A DNA stretch of 64,000 nucleotides from Clostridium estertheticum subsp. estertheticum (GTDB lineage: Bacteria > Bacillota > Clostridia > Clostridiales > Clostridiaceae). The notes under the pieces were generated by a model. That model was not told where the DNA came from, did not search any database, and was given only the letters and a program-made list of their open reading frames with translations. The translations under genes were made by a program, and so were the position numbers. The stretch is taken from the NCBI RefSeq assembly GCF_001877035.1, contig NZ_CP015756.1, forward strand, positions 2,533,001 through 2,597,000. The letters are read 5' to 3'. Shown here piece after piece: positions 19,319 through 28,854 of this stretch (within the stretch, counting starts at the first letter, position 1; the number at the start of each line of letters is the position of its first letter).

Positions 19319-19641
19319 TAAGTTTATCCCCCCTTATAAGAGAAACCTCAAGTGTATATATTCAACAAGAAAATAAAATTTCCTTTTATTTTTATTTTTT
19401 TTAATAAAAATTTATTTTAAATTTAAATACAGTTAAAATTTTTTACATTTTATTGTATAACTGAATATTTATAACTTTAATTTCAATTTAGTAACCTATT
19501 TTAAACTAATAATGACTAATAGATAATTTATTTTCATATACTAAGTATAATATCAATATATAGAAAATGCAATGTTATATTATATGGCAATATTCCCAAG
19601 TTAATATTTTCTTATAATTTTATAATTTTAAATTGAAATAG
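19319..19641. other. Intergenic leader region upstream of ftsA
   Basis: More than 300 bases of strongly A/T-rich DNA between ftsA and the pilT terminator. Apart from one candidate promoter (19544-19572) I see no gene, RNA structure or repeat. Confidence 0.6.
19544..19572 (-). promoter_or_regulatory. Candidate sigma-A promoter for ftsA-ftsZ
   Basis: TTGCAT (19567-19572) and TATACT (19544-19549) on the minus strand are separated by exactly 17 bases. It would give a 5' leader of about 220 bases before ftsA. Confidence 0.4.
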
Positions 19642-19683
19642 AATAAGCTAAAAGCCATAATTTATCTTTGCTTTTAGCTTATT
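19642..19683 (-). terminator. Intrinsic terminator after pilT
   Basis: A 14-bp perfect stem (19642-19655 with 19670-19683) and a 14-nt loop, positioned just after the pilT stop codon. Confidence 0.82.
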
Positions 19684-19691
19684 TAAAATTA

Positions 19692-20747
19692 TTAAAGTGC
19701 TAACATTCTTACCATCATTTCATTGTCAACAGAGTAAGTTATTGCATCATCTTTAGATATAACCGATCTTTTATATAAATCTGAAATTGACATATCCATA
19801 GTTTTCATACCATATTTCCCGCCAGTTTGAACACAAGACTGTAATTGATGTGTTTTACCCTCACGAATAAGATTTTGAATTGCTGGTGTTGATATCATTA
19901 CCTCAAGAGCAGCGACCCTTCCTTTTTCAGTTATCTTAGGTATTAATTGCTGTGAAATTATTCCCTGCATCACTGCAGCCAATTGGACCTTAATTTGTTG
20001 TTGTTGATACGGAGGAAATACATCCACTATTCTATCTACTGTTTTTGCTGCGCCAATAGTGTGCAGTGTAGAAAAAACCAGATGTCCAGTTTCAGCTGCA
20101 GTAATAGCTATAGAAATTGTTTCAAGATCTCTCATTTCACCTACTAATATAACATCAGGATCTTCTCTAAGGATTGCTCTTAATGCATTTTGATAATTTT
20201 TACTGTCTTTTCCAATTTCTCTTTGATTGATAATTGATTTATTGTGTTTGTGCAGATACTCAATAGGATCCTCAAGTGTAATAATATTACATGCTCTAGT
20301 TGAATTAATTTCGTTAACCATAGCCGCGAGCGTTGTACTCTTACCACTTCCTGTAGGTCCAGTTACTAAGACTAAGCCCCTTTGTTTTGTGGTAAGTGCA
20401 CGAACAACCTCTGGAAGTTCAAGTTGTTTAAGTGTAGGTATCTTTAATGCAACTACTCTAACAGCAATGGCATCGCTTCCTCTTTGCTTATAAACATTAA
20501 CTCTAAATCTTCCAAGTCCTCCAATAGAGTAAGAAGTATCAATCTCACCATTATTATAATATTCTTCATATGAATCATCTAATATTTCTCTTGAGTATTT
20601 TTCAGTATCTGCTGGAGTTAATTTATCTTCACCAACTTGTATTAGATGTCCATTAACTCTAATAACTGGTACTGAGCCAACTGTTAGATGTAAATCTGAT
20701 GCATTTTGTTCTATTGTCCATTTTAATAACTCGCTAAGAGATTTCAT
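19692..20747 (-). CDS. pilT: Type IV pilus retraction ATPase PilT
   Basis: PilT powers pilus depolymerisation and twitching motility. Walker A GPTGSGKS is at residues 130-137, the Asp box (IITLEDPIEYL) and Walker B (VILVGEMRDLETI) follow, and the His box region (HLVFSTLHT) is present. The length of 351 is typical. AGGAGG precedes the ATG. It stands alone between sigK and ftsA, away from pilin genes, which is common for pilT-like genes in clostridia. Confidence 0.94.
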   Translation of the reverse strand: MKSLSELLKWTIEQNASDLHLTVGSVPVIRVNGHLIQVGEDKLTPADTEKYSREILDDSYEEYYNNGEIDTSYSIGGLGRFRVNVYKQRGSDAIAVRVVALKIPTLKQLELPEVVRALTTKQRGLVLVTGPTGSGKSTTLAAMVNEINSTRACNIITLEDPIEYLHKHNKSIINQREIGKDSKNYQNALRAILREDPDVILVGEMRDLETISIAITAAETGHLVFSTLHTIGAAKTVDRIVDVFPPYQQQQIKVQLAAVMQGIISQQLIPKITEKGRVAALEVMISTPAIQNLIREGKTHQLQSCVQTGGKYGMKTMDMSISDLYKRSVISKDDAITYSVDNEMMVRMLAL

Positions 20748-20887
20748 CTTTTGTCCTCCTGTTTTTTCGTGAAGTTCATAATATTAATCTTGCATAGTTA
20801 ATTTTCAGCTTAGATTATTCAAGATTTTTGTTTTACTTACAATTGTACATTCTATAATTATACCATAGTTGTTCTAGTTCTCTAGAA

Positions 20888-21598
20888 CTATTTACCAATT
20901 TTCTTTGTACTATTTAATTCTTTATTAAGTTTCTTCAATGCTCTTTTCTCAATTCTTGATACATATGATCTGGAAATTCCGAGTATCAATGCAATTTCTC
21001 TCTGAGTTCTAGGGTTACCATCAAGTAATCCATAACGCATTTGAATTATTGTCTTCTCTCTATCCATTAAAGCTACGTTTATCTTATTATACAATTTTTT
21101 AATTTGTATCTTACTTTCTACTATATCAACTATAGAATCTTCATCACTACTAAGTACATCCATAAGGGATATCTCATTTCCCTCTTTATCTGTGCCAATA
21201 GGGTCTTGCAGATACACTTCACCCTTTGTTTTCTTATTATTTCGAATAAGCATAAGTATTTCGTTTTCTATGCACCTTGCAGCATAGGTAGCAAGCCTTG
21301 TTCCCTTATTTATATCAAAAGAATCAATGGCTTTAATAAGTCCTACAGTTCCAATAGATATGAGGTCATCTACATCTTTTCCAGGATATGAATATTTTTT
21401 TACTATGTGTGCAACTAGTCTTAAATTTCGTTCAACAAGTATTCCTTTAGCTAGTAAATCGCCTTCCCCAAGCTTTATTAAATAAAATTTCTCTTCTTCT
21501 TCACTTAATGGTTGAGGGAATGAACTACTACCAGTTATATAAGCTGTCAAAAATGTAACATTTCCAATCATATCTAATAAACAATTCATGAAAAACAC
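20888..21598 (-). CDS. sigK: RNA polymerase sigma-K factor, late mother-cell specific
   Basis: Sigma-K directs late coat and cortex genes. The core has FPQPLSEEEEKFYLIK, region 2 (DVDDLISIGTVGLIKAIDSF), [14 protein letters not shown] and region 4 (ISRSYVSRIEKRALKKL), all like Bacillus SigK. A hydrophobic leader of about 19 residues precedes the AYITGS junction and looks like an inhibitory pro-sequence. The start codon is GTG at 21598, since AGGAGG is seven bases ahead; the in-frame ATG three codons later is too far from it. The gene is a single unbroken frame, without a skin-type insertion. Confidence 0.94.
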   Translation of the reverse strand: MFFMNCLLDMIGNVTFLTAYITGSSSFPQPLSEEEEKFYLIKLGEGDLLAKGILVERNLRLVAHIVKKYSYPGKDVDDLISIGTVGLIKAIDSFDINKGTRLATYAARCIENEILMLIRNNKKTKGEVYLQDPIGTDKEGNEISLMDVLSSDEDSIVDIVESKIQIKKLYNKINVALMDREKTIIQMRYGLLDGNPRTQREIALILGISRSYVSRIEKRALKKLNKELNSTKKIGK

Positions 21599-21693
21599 AG
21601 CTGTTCCTCCTAATAGAGCTTATTAATATAATATGAATTGTTTTATTAAAAGTGCCTGTACTTAGAAATTTATTTAAGTTTTATATAAATTTA

Positions 21694-23394
21694 TTACTGC
21701 ATATTTTTAAGCGCATAAATTACTTTTTTAAATATTGGAGCAGCTGTACCTCCACCTTCTTCATCTGCAATACCTAATCTATTCATCTTAATATCATTCA
21801 CATATACAACCATAGAATAATTTTTTTCGTTTAAAGTGAAAAAGCCTACAAACCAGCCATCAGATTTATTTCCTTTCTCATATGTAGTAGTACCTGTTTT
21901 CCCACCTATATCCATACCTTTAATGTAAGCCGCATCACCAGTTCCCCTATTCACAACATCAATCATATGAAATTTAACCGTTTCTGCCGTTTCTTTTTTT
22001 AATACAGTAGTTGTTTTAGGTTTAATTTTCTCTAAAACCTCTTTCTTGTCATTTACATATGCATCTATTATACTTGGCTTAACATATACTCCATTATTTA
22101 TAATAGTATTGGGAATGCTAAGTGCTTCTAATGGGGTTATTGTAACATTTTGACCAATGGCTGTTTGGCTGGTTTGGGCATATGTAGGATTTAATATATC
22201 CTCCTGAAAGTTACCAATATCCTCTTGCTGAAAATTTAATACTTTACTTAACATGCCTTGTTTTCGGGCATAATTATATATATTTTGAACGCCAACCTTC
22301 CAACCTATCTGAGCGAATATGTTATTTGAAGATTTGACTAAAGCCTCTGCTACAGTAAATGTATTTCCTTTAAAGTTCTCTTGGGTGAATAATTTAGGAT
22401 TTATTGCAAACTGCTCGCTGTTATCTATTTTATTCATATCGATACCAGCTTCATCAACAATAACCTTAAAAATTGATCCTGGCAAAGCACCATTAGTACT
22501 CGGATATCCTAGATTTACATTATAGGCATTATCATCTTTTTGTGCCATAGCCCTTATCTTTCCACTATTACTCTCCATTAGTACAACACCAATTTTATTA
22601 TATTTTTCATTGTGAAGAATATCCTCAACTTTATCTTGAATTTGTTTATCTATTGTAAGTCTTACATTTATGTTGTTTTTAGGCTTAATGGTTGTAGCTG
22701 CTCCCATTTCACCATTAATTCCCTTAGCAAATCTAGTTTTTGTGTATTCATTATTCTTAGTTTTATTACATATTTGCATTTCCAAAGAATCAGCGCTCTT
22801 AGATACAGTATTACTAACTTCTTTTTTAGATACCGGGTTAACACTTACTTTATTGTAAGTTGTACTTGTCAATATATTTTCTGTTTTCCAATACCCATCC
22901 TTTACAACATCAGTAGAACAATAAGTATAAAACCCTTTTACCTTTTTAATATCTTTGAGCTTTTCATATGTAACTTTATCAATCTCATATCTTAACTTTT
23001 CTCCATTACCGGTTCCTTTAATTTTTTCTAAATCATATGTTTTATTGTAATTTCTAAGTGTAATTGTTAATGTTTCTAAGTCATATTTACTGGTGTATTC
23101 ATTAAATCTAGTATAATCCACTGGATCTATAATCGCATAATACTTTTCTTTATAAGTTAAAAGGTCCTCTCCATTACAATCAAATACCTTATATAGAGCA
23201 CCGTATTTTTCATCAATAGTATACTGAGCATCAGCCATTGTTTTTAATGGCTTTGAGTTAAAATACATGTAACTTGAAACTCGATAAATTAATAAACAAA
23301 ATAATAGCATAAATAAAACCATCACTAACCAAGTTCTTTTTCTAATTTCATTATTTTGATTCGAGTAACCAAAAATGTTGTTTCTACTAGACAT
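21694..23394 (-). CDS. Class B penicillin-binding protein (D,D-transpeptidase)
   Basis: A transpeptidase that cross-links peptidoglycan. A single N-terminal membrane anchor spans about residues 22-42, and the extracytoplasmic C-terminal transpeptidase domain covers about 245-565. The catalytic motifs are SIFK (307-310, nucleophile S307), SSN (355-357) and KTGT (499-502). The N-terminal domain of about 200 residues is short and not clearly a standard PBP dimerisation domain. AGGTG precedes the ATG. Position beside sigK suggests, but does not prove, a role in sporulation or cell-shape control. Confidence 0.9.
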   Translation of the reverse strand: MSSRNNIFGYSNQNNEIRKRTWLVMVLFMLLFCLLIYRVSSYMYFNSKPLKTMADAQYTIDEKYGALYKVFDCNGEDLLTYKEKYYAIIDPVDYTRFNEYTSKYDLETLTITLRNYNKTYDLEKIKGTGNGEKLRYEIDKVTYEKLKDIKKVKGFYTYCSTDVVKDGYWKTENILTSTTYNKVSVNPVSKKEVSNTVSKSADSLEMQICNKTKNNEYTKTRFAKGINGEMGAATTIKPKNNINVRLTIDKQIQDKVEDILHNEKYNKIGVVLMESNSGKIRAMAQKDDNAYNVNLGYPSTNGALPGSIFKVIVDEAGIDMNKIDNSEQFAINPKLFTQENFKGNTFTVAEALVKSSNNIFAQIGWKVGVQNIYNYARKQGMLSKVLNFQQEDIGNFQEDILNPTYAQTSQTAIGQNVTITPLEALSIPNTIINNGVYVKPSIIDAYVNDKKEVLEKIKPKTTTVLKKETAETVKFHMIDVVNRGTGDAAYIKGMDIGGKTGTTTYEKGNKSDGWFVGFFTLNEKNYSMVVYVNDIKMNRLGIADEEGGGTAAPIFKKVIYALKNMQ

Positions 23395-23460
23395 AAAAAC
23401 ACCTCCCCTAGACTAATTCTAGCCTAGAATGAGATGTTTTATACTGCTCATGCATTATTT

Positions 23461-24084
23461 TTATCGACTTTGTAGTATCTGGCTTATATTTGCAGTAATT
23501 ATATCAATAGCTACCTTGTTATGTCCACCTTCTGGTATTATAATATCTGCATATCTTTTAGTAGGTTCTATAAATTGCTCATGCATCGGTTTAACTACAT
23601 TTAGATATTGCTTTATAACAGACTCCATCGTTCTTCCTCTTTCTTTAATATCCCTTGTAAGTCTTCTTATAAACCTTACATCTGCATCAGTATCAACATA
23701 TATTTTAATATCTAACATATCACGAAGAATTTTATTATCCAATATAAGTATTCCTTCAAATATAATTATATCCTTAGGTTTTACACAAATTGTTTCTTTT
23801 GTTCTGTTAAATATTTTAAAATCATATATAGGTTTTTGAATAGCTTTACCTTTTAAAAGAAGATTAAAATGTTCCACTAAAAGCTCTGCATCAAATGCAT
23901 CAGGATGATCATAGTTTGTTTTAATTCTATCTTCAAGAGAGAGTTTACTTTGATCTTTATAATAAGAATCTTGCTCAATCATAGCAATACATGACTCATC
24001 AAAATGTTTATATATTTCTCTAGCAATAGTGCTCTTTCCAGAACCTGTCCCACCAGTTATTCCGATTAATATAGGATGATTCAT
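23461..24084 (-). CDS. udk: Uridine kinase
   Basis: Udk phosphorylates uridine and cytidine to UMP and CMP in pyrimidine salvage. The P-loop GGTGSGKS lies near residues 11-18 (numbered from the ATG), with DHPDAFD near 70 and the family pattern IFEGILILD. The length is about 207. The ATG at 24084 shares its first base with the stop codon of the U32 gene (TGATG); a GTG one codon earlier (24087) is the alternative start. It is the last gene of the trmR-U32-udk run. Confidence 0.95.
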   Translation of the reverse strand: MNHPILIGITGGTGSGKSTIAREIYKHFDESCIAMIEQDSYYKDQSKLSLEDRIKTNYDHPDAFDAELLVEHFNLLLKGKAIQKPIYDFKIFNRTKETICVKPKDIIIFEGILILDNKILRDMLDIKIYVDTDADVRFIRRLTRDIKERGRTMESVIKQYLNVVKPMHEQFIEPTKRYADIIIPEGGHNKVAIDIITANISQILQSR

Positions 24085-25307
24085 CACTTTTTTTCCTTAG
24101 CCTTAATAAGAATATCATTTTCGCAAAGTTTTTCTTTAACATTTACAGTAAATATCATTTGAGCACTTGGGGCAGATGGTATACTTTCTCCCTTAGAATT
24201 TTTCATATCATCTAACGTAATTAAAATGTTGTCGCCTACAGGCCTTAATACTTCAACAGTATCGCAAAGATATGTTTTATTTTTTTGCTCAATTGTTGCA
24301 ATATTGCTTTTTTCATCATATTTTCTTACTACTCCAACTATATCATAATCTCTAATATATGACGAAGATTCATATATTTGGTTGCTCGGATCCCCAAAAT
24401 AAAATCCAGTATAGAATTGTCTGTGACTAGGTTTTAATAGATTATCCAACCATTTTTGCTGAAATTTATAATTTGCTCCATCTGCTACATACGCATCCAA
24501 AGCTTCCCTATAGGACTTACAAACAGAAGCGACGTAATATGAACTTTTCATTCTTCCTTCTATTTTAAAGGACATTACACCTGATTCCATAAGTTCTGGT
24601 ATGTGTTCTATCATACATAAGTCCTTTGAATTCATTATATAAGAACCTTTATCATCTTCAATTACAGGAAAATATTCTCCATCTCTTTTTTCTTCCATTA
24701 AAAAATATTTATATCTGCATGGCTGAGCACATTGTCCACGATTTGCATCGCGACCAGTCATGTAATTTGACATAAGACATCTTCCTGAATAGGACATACA
24801 CATAGAGCCATGAACAAATGCTTCAAGTTCACAAGTATCAGGTAATTTTGATCTAATTTCTTTAATTTCTTTTAACGACAATTCTCTTGCAAGAACAATT
24901 CTTTTAACTCCTTGTTTATGCCAAAAAATAGCAGACTTATAATTTACATTATTAGCTTGAGTGCTTAAATGTATTTCTAAATTTGGTACTACTTCCCTCG
25001 CTGTCATAATAATCCCTGGGTCAGATACAATGATAGCATCCGCACCTATCTCATATACTTCCTTTAAATAATCTTCTAGGCCATCTAAATCATCATTATG
25101 AGGAAACACATTCAAAGTAACATAGACCTTTTTACCCCTTAAGTGTGCAAATTCTATTCCTTCTTTTAAATCTTCATTACTAAAATTATCTGCAAAAGCC
25201 CTTAAATTTAATTTACTTCCGCCTAAATAAACCGCGTCTGCGCCAAAATTTATAGCTGCTTTCAATTTTTCTAAATTACCTGCTGGTGCAAGTATTTCTG
25301 GTTTCAT
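24084..25307 (-). CDS. U32-family protein, TrhP-like tRNA wobble-uridine hydroxylation factor
   Basis: U32 'peptidase' proteins include TrhP/YrrO/RlhA, which with prephenate take part in hydroxylation of tRNA U34 or of rRNA. The N-terminal barrel carries the motif [17 protein letters not shown], and the conserved cysteines occur at CMSYSGRC (about residue 170) and CAQPCRY (about 190), typical of this group. The length of 407 is normal. AGGGGGG precedes the ATG. It follows trmR by 15 bases and overlaps udk, as yrrN/yrrO do in Bacillus, which supports a role in 5-hydroxyuridine formation. The exact member (TrhP or another U32 type) is inferred. Confidence 0.82.
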   Translation of the reverse strand: MKPEILAPAGNLEKLKAAINFGADAVYLGGSKLNLRAFADNFSNEDLKEGIEFAHLRGKKVYVTLNVFPHNDDLDGLEDYLKEVYEIGADAIIVSDPGIIMTAREVVPNLEIHLSTQANNVNYKSAIFWHKQGVKRIVLARELSLKEIKEIRSKLPDTCELEAFVHGSMCMSYSGRCLMSNYMTGRDANRGQCAQPCRYKYFLMEEKRDGEYFPVIEDDKGSYIMNSKDLCMIEHIPELMESGVMSFKIEGRMKSSYYVASVCKSYREALDAYVADGANYKFQQKWLDNLLKPSHRQFYTGFYFGDPSNQIYESSSYIRDYDIVGVVRKYDEKSNIATIEQKNKTYLCDTVEVLRPVGDNILITLDDMKNSKGESIPSAPSAQMIFTVNVKEKLCENDILIKAKEKK

Positions 25308-25322
25308 AAGTTTTATTCCCCC

Positions 25323-25982
25323 CTATATGCTGCCTATATTCTTTCTTACAGTAACTGATATTCCATCTCCCATTGGTATTACAGAAGTTATAAGGTCATC
25401 ATTACTAGATACTAGTTCTAAGTAGCTTTTCATACGTTTTATTATAGTGATTTTTCTATGTGTTGCAAGTTCCTTTGATGCAACCATTCCTCTAAATAGT
25501 ACATTATCTGCAATAAGAACTCCATCTTTTTTTAAAAGCCTTAAGCAATTAGGAAGAAAATGATTATAGTGTCCTTTACCTGCATCCATAAAAATCATAT
25601 CATATTCATCCTGGAGACTTTCTAAAAGCTCTAAACAATCTCCCTTTATAATAGTAATTTTATTTTGCAGTCCACATTTAGCTATATTAGCAGTTGCAAT
25701 TTCTATCATTCTTTGATCTCTTTCAATAGTTGTAATTTCACTTAAACCTGATGATGCGATATTCATTAAAATAGCAGAATATCCTATAGCAGTTCCAAGT
25801 TCTAATATTTTTTTAGGTTTATTCATTTTTACCATTAACTCTAAAAATTTTGCAGTTTCCTTTTGAACTATAGGAACTCTGTTTTTAATAGAAAACTTTT
25901 CTAGATCATCTAAAATACCACTATTACTTGGTATAAGTTCTCTTAAATATTGCTCCATATAATCATATGCTACCCCACTCAT
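25323..25982 (-). CDS. trmR: tRNA 5-hydroxyuridine methyltransferase TrmR (YrrM), class I SAM-dependent
   Basis: TrmR methylates 5-hydroxyuridine at the wobble position to 5-methoxyuridine. It shows the class I methyltransferase fold: ILELGTAIGYSAILM motif I near residue 78, the acidic ribose loop ITTIERD near 100, IIKGDCLELL near 125, and the catalytic MIFMDAGKGHY near 145. At 219 residues it fits the O-methyltransferase family 3 size. GGAGG precedes the ATG. Its place ahead of the U32 gene and udk matches the Bacillus yrrM-yrrN-yrrO-udk order, which is the main reason for the TrmR call. Confidence 0.82.
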   Translation of the reverse strand: MSGVAYDYMEQYLRELIPSNSGILDDLEKFSIKNRVPIVQKETAKFLELMVKMNKPKKILELGTAIGYSAILMNIASSGLSEITTIERDQRMIEIATANIAKCGLQNKITIIKGDCLELLESLQDEYDMIFMDAGKGHYNHFLPNCLRLLKKDGVLIADNVLFRGMVASKELATHRKITIIKRMKSYLELVSSNDDLITSVIPMGDGISVTVRKNIGSI

Positions 25983-26077
25983 TTACTTTCCTCCAAAATT
26001 AATAACACAAGTTATCTAAATTCCTTGTGCTTCATCTTTATATTAATATTAATATGTATATAAAAAACTTTTATATT

Positions 26078-26120
26078 AAAAAAGAAAACCATATAAATTA
26101 ATTATGCGGTTTTCTTTTTT
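26078..26120 (-). terminator. Intrinsic terminator after typA
   Basis: A 13-bp perfect stem (26078-26090 with 26108-26120) and a 17-nt loop, with T-rich flanks. It follows the typA stop codon and lies before the trmR group. Confidence 0.8.
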
Positions 26121-26150
26121 ATTAATAAAATTATTTACTTTTTGTTTTAT

Positions 26151-27977
26151 TTATTTCTTTTTGCCACCGGCTCTTTTTCTTTCACCTGAGTCTAATATTC
26201 TTTTTCTCATCCTAATATTTAGAGGAGTAATTTCAACTAGCTCATCTATTGCTATAAATTCTAAGCACTGCTCTAGTGACATAGGTTTTACTGGAACAAG
26301 TTTTGGTGATTCATCTGCTCCTGAAGATCTAGTGTTTGTTAATTGTTTCTTTCTACAAACATTTATTTCCATGTCTCCACTTCTTGCACATTCTCCAGCA
26401 ATCATTCCAGCATATACAGGTACTCCTGGTTCTAAGAAAAGAGTACCACGATCCTGAGCATTAAATAATCCGTAAGTTATAGTTTCTCCACCTTCAAATA
26501 CAATTAGTGAACCTCTACTTCTATCTGGAATCTCGCCCTTAAATCTATCATAACCATCTAGAACGTGATTCATTATACCATTACCCTTAGTATCAGTCAT
26601 AAGTTCACTTCTAAATCCAATCAGTCCTCTTGATGGTACTTTAAATTCCAATCTAGTGTATCCATTTATAGCAGAAGTCATATTAACCATCTCTGCTTTT
26701 CTAGGTCCCATTTTCTCCATAACAACGCCCATAAATTCTTCTGGAACGTCAATTGTAAGGAATTCGATTGGCTCTGTTTTATGCCCATCTTCCTCTTTAT
26801 ATATAACATTAGCTTTTGACACTTGGAATTCATATCCTTCACGTCTCATAGTTTCAATTAGAACTGAAAGATGAAGTTCTCCTCTTCCGCTTACTTCAAA
26901 ACCATCTGCTTCTTCAGCTTCTACTACTCTTAAACTAACATTTGTTTCAAGTTCTTTCATAAGTCTATCTCTTATGTGTCTTGATGTTACAAAAGTCCCT
27001 TCTTGACCTGCAAAAGGAGAATTATTAACCATGAAATTCATAGTTAGTGTAGGCTCATCAATTTCAACAAATGGAAGCGCTTCTGGCTCAAGCACATTAG
27101 CTATTGTTTCACCAATGTTAATGTTTGGAATACCAGAAACTGCTACGATATCACCAAGAATTGCCTCTTCAGTTTCTACTCTCTTAAGTCCATCATAAAC
27201 GAAAAGAGCTGAAACTTTAACGTTGCTTATTGATCCATCTTTAGCTATAAGTGCAACTTGTTCATTTCTTTTAATTGATCCTCTTTGGACTTTTCCTATT
27301 CCAATTTTTCCAACATACTCATTATAATCAATAGTAGAAATAAGCATTTGAAGTGGCATATCTAAATATCCTTCTGGTGCCTTTACATTCTTTACTATAG
27401 AATCAAATAATGGTTCCATGTTATCACTTACATCATCAACTTCAAGTTTTGCAAATCCTTCTCTAGCAGAAGCATATACAACTGCAAAATCTAATTGTTC
27501 ATCATCTGCTCCAAGTTCAACAAATAGGTCAAAGACTTCATCAAGAACTTCAGTTGGACGAGCATCTTTTCTATCAATTTTATTTATAACAACAATAGGT
27601 CTAAGGTCTAATTCTAATGCTTTCTTTAAAACAAATTTAGTTTGTGGCATTGGACCTTCATATGCATCAACTACAAGAAGTACACTATCAACCATCTTAA
27701 GCACACGTTCAACTTCTCCACCAAAATCAGCATGTCCTGGAGTATCAACTATATTTATTTTAATTCCATTATGCATTACTGCAGTATTTTTAGAAAGAAT
27801 TGTTATTCCTCTTTCTTTTTCTAAGTCATTTGAATCCATTACTCTCTCTTGTACTTTTTCATTCGCTCTAAAAACATTGCTTTGTTTAAGTAAACAATCC
27901 ACTAATGTTGTCTTGCCGTGATCTACGTGGGCAATAATTGCTATATTTCTAACGTCATTTCTTGTAAATAAATTCAT
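26151..27977 (-). CDS. typA: Ribosome-associated GTPase TypA/BipA
   Basis: TypA is a translational GTPase of the EF-G type that binds 70S ribosomes and aids 50S assembly, notably at low temperature and under stress. The G1 loop AHVDHGKT lies at residues 16-23, switch II DTPGHADFGGEV near 72, NKID near 127, and the C-terminal TypA-specific domain (RSRGSLIVFEGGETITYGLF) near 500. It is 608 residues, normal. GGAGG at 27984-27988 lies six bases before the ATG. Its 5' leader has a structured element described separately. Confidence 0.97.
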   Translation of the reverse strand: MNLFTRNDVRNIAIIAHVDHGKTTLVDCLLKQSNVFRANEKVQERVMDSNDLEKERGITILSKNTAVMHNGIKINIVDTPGHADFGGEVERVLKMVDSVLLVVDAYEGPMPQTKFVLKKALELDLRPIVVINKIDRKDARPTEVLDEVFDLFVELGADDEQLDFAVVYASAREGFAKLEVDDVSDNMEPLFDSIVKNVKAPEGYLDMPLQMLISTIDYNEYVGKIGIGKVQRGSIKRNEQVALIAKDGSISNVKVSALFVYDGLKRVETEEAILGDIVAVSGIPNINIGETIANVLEPEALPFVEIDEPTLTMNFMVNNSPFAGQEGTFVTSRHIRDRLMKELETNVSLRVVEAEEADGFEVSGRGELHLSVLIETMRREGYEFQVSKANVIYKEEDGHKTEPIEFLTIDVPEEFMGVVMEKMGPRKAEMVNMTSAINGYTRLEFKVPSRGLIGFRSELMTDTKGNGIMNHVLDGYDRFKGEIPDRSRGSLIVFEGGETITYGLFNAQDRGTLFLEPGVPVYAGMIAGECARSGDMEINVCRKKQLTNTRSSGADESPKLVPVKPMSLEQCLEFIAIDELVEITPLNIRMRKRILDSGERKRAGGKKK

Positions 27978-27983
27978 ATTAAT

Positions 27984-28101
27984 CCTCCAATTTTTTTCAT
28001 GTGTTTACACATTTTACACAAACGAAAATTGGATACGCCTTGAAGTATCCAATTTTCGCATTTACTATACTTATTCTAATATTATCTTGCAAAAAAGTCA
28101 A
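27984..28101 (-). promoter_or_regulatory. typA promoter and candidate ribosome-binding-site switch in the 5' leader
   Basis: A promoter (TTGACT 28096-28101, 17-base spacer, TAGAAT 28073-28078) predicts a start near 28066. The leader of about 89 nt contains a 14-bp perfect hairpin (28045-28058 with 28023-28036, 8-nt loop). No U-tract follows it, so it is not an obvious terminator. The 3' arm contains TCCAATTTT, which is also complementary to AAAATTGGA (27986-27994), overlapping the typA ribosome-binding site. The two pairings exclude each other. Regulation is inferred. Confidence 0.55.
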
Positions 28102-28225
28102 CTATGTCTGTTACTCAATATTAAAAAATGATAAATTCACTTAAATTATATCATATAATTAGTTTTTTTATTATATAATCCTACATAAATCCAAACATTT
28201 ACTTTATAATCTATCAATTCAAAAA

Positions 28226-28678
28226 TTATTTGCCTGCACATTTTTCACAAACACCATAAAATTTCAAACTATGGTCTTCAATCTTGAAATTATATTCTTT
28301 TTCAACAATTGATTCTAATTCTTCAAGTAAATCCCCTTGTACTTCTAACACTTTACCACACCGATTACATATAAGGTGATGATGCTGATGGCGTTCATCT
28401 TGATGATTAAGCTCATATCTACTACATCCATCATCTAAATCAAATTTTCTAATTACGCCCATATCTTCTAAAAGTTGAACGGTTCTATAAATTGTAGCAA
28501 GACCTATTTCCGGGCAGTCAATTTTAACCAAGTCATACAGTTCTTCCGCAGTAAGATGGCTACCTTCACTTTTAATTATTCCATTTAAAATAGCTCTTCT
28601 CTGTGGAGTTAGTTTATATCCCTCTTGTTTTAAGGTTTCTTTTAAACTCTCAACGCTCTCTGGAGATACCTTTGACAT
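28226..28678 (-). CDS. fur: Ferric-uptake-regulator family transcriptional repressor
   Basis: Fur-family proteins are dimeric metal-responsive repressors. An N-terminal winged helix covers about residues 1-90 (LTPQRRAIL, LATIYRTVQLLEDMG), and the C-terminal domain carries the metal-binding run HQHHHLICNRC and a second CEKC, so a structural Zn-Cys4 site is intact. The length of 150 is typical. It could be Fur, Zur or PerR; the sequence and the Fur-like half site before it favour Fur, but this is not certain. AAAAGGGG precedes the ATG. Confidence 0.85.
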   Translation of the reverse strand: MSKVSPESVESLKETLKQEGYKLTPQRRAILNGIIKSEGSHLTAEELYDLVKIDCPEIGLATIYRTVQLLEDMGVIRKFDLDDGCSRYELNHQDERHQHHHLICNRCGKVLEVQGDLLEELESIVEKEYNFKIEDHSLKFYGVCEKCAGK

Positions 28679-28743
28679 ATATATACCCCTTTTCTTATAA
28701 CCATCATTTGACCTATAAGTATAAATTTCTTTACTATAGGTTC

Positions 28744-28784
28744 ATTTTAATACTTTTTTTAAATAATGTCAATTGATAATCATT
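28744..28784 (-). promoter_or_regulatory. Promoter of fur with adjacent Fur-box-like half site
   Basis: TTGACA (28767-28772) and TAAAAT (28744-28749) are spaced by 17 bases. Directly beside the -35, on the plus strand, TGATAATCATT (28774-28784) equals the core of a Fur-box half (consensus GATAATGATAATCATTATC). This suggests autoregulation. Confidence 0.45.
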
Positions 28785-28854
28785 TAGTATTAAGAAAACA
28801 GGATAATTTGTTTAAAATTTTTCAATTTAATTGAGGTTTTCTTCTATAATAGGA

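Noticed and set aside
23400-23460. Weak hairpin between udk and the PBP gene
   Set aside because: Only about six pairs and no U-tract; it is not listed as a terminator.
27418-27921. 167-residue plus-strand frame inside typA
   Set aside because: It lies opposite the intact GTP-binding region of typA; its Ser/Thr-rich composition is a codon artefact.
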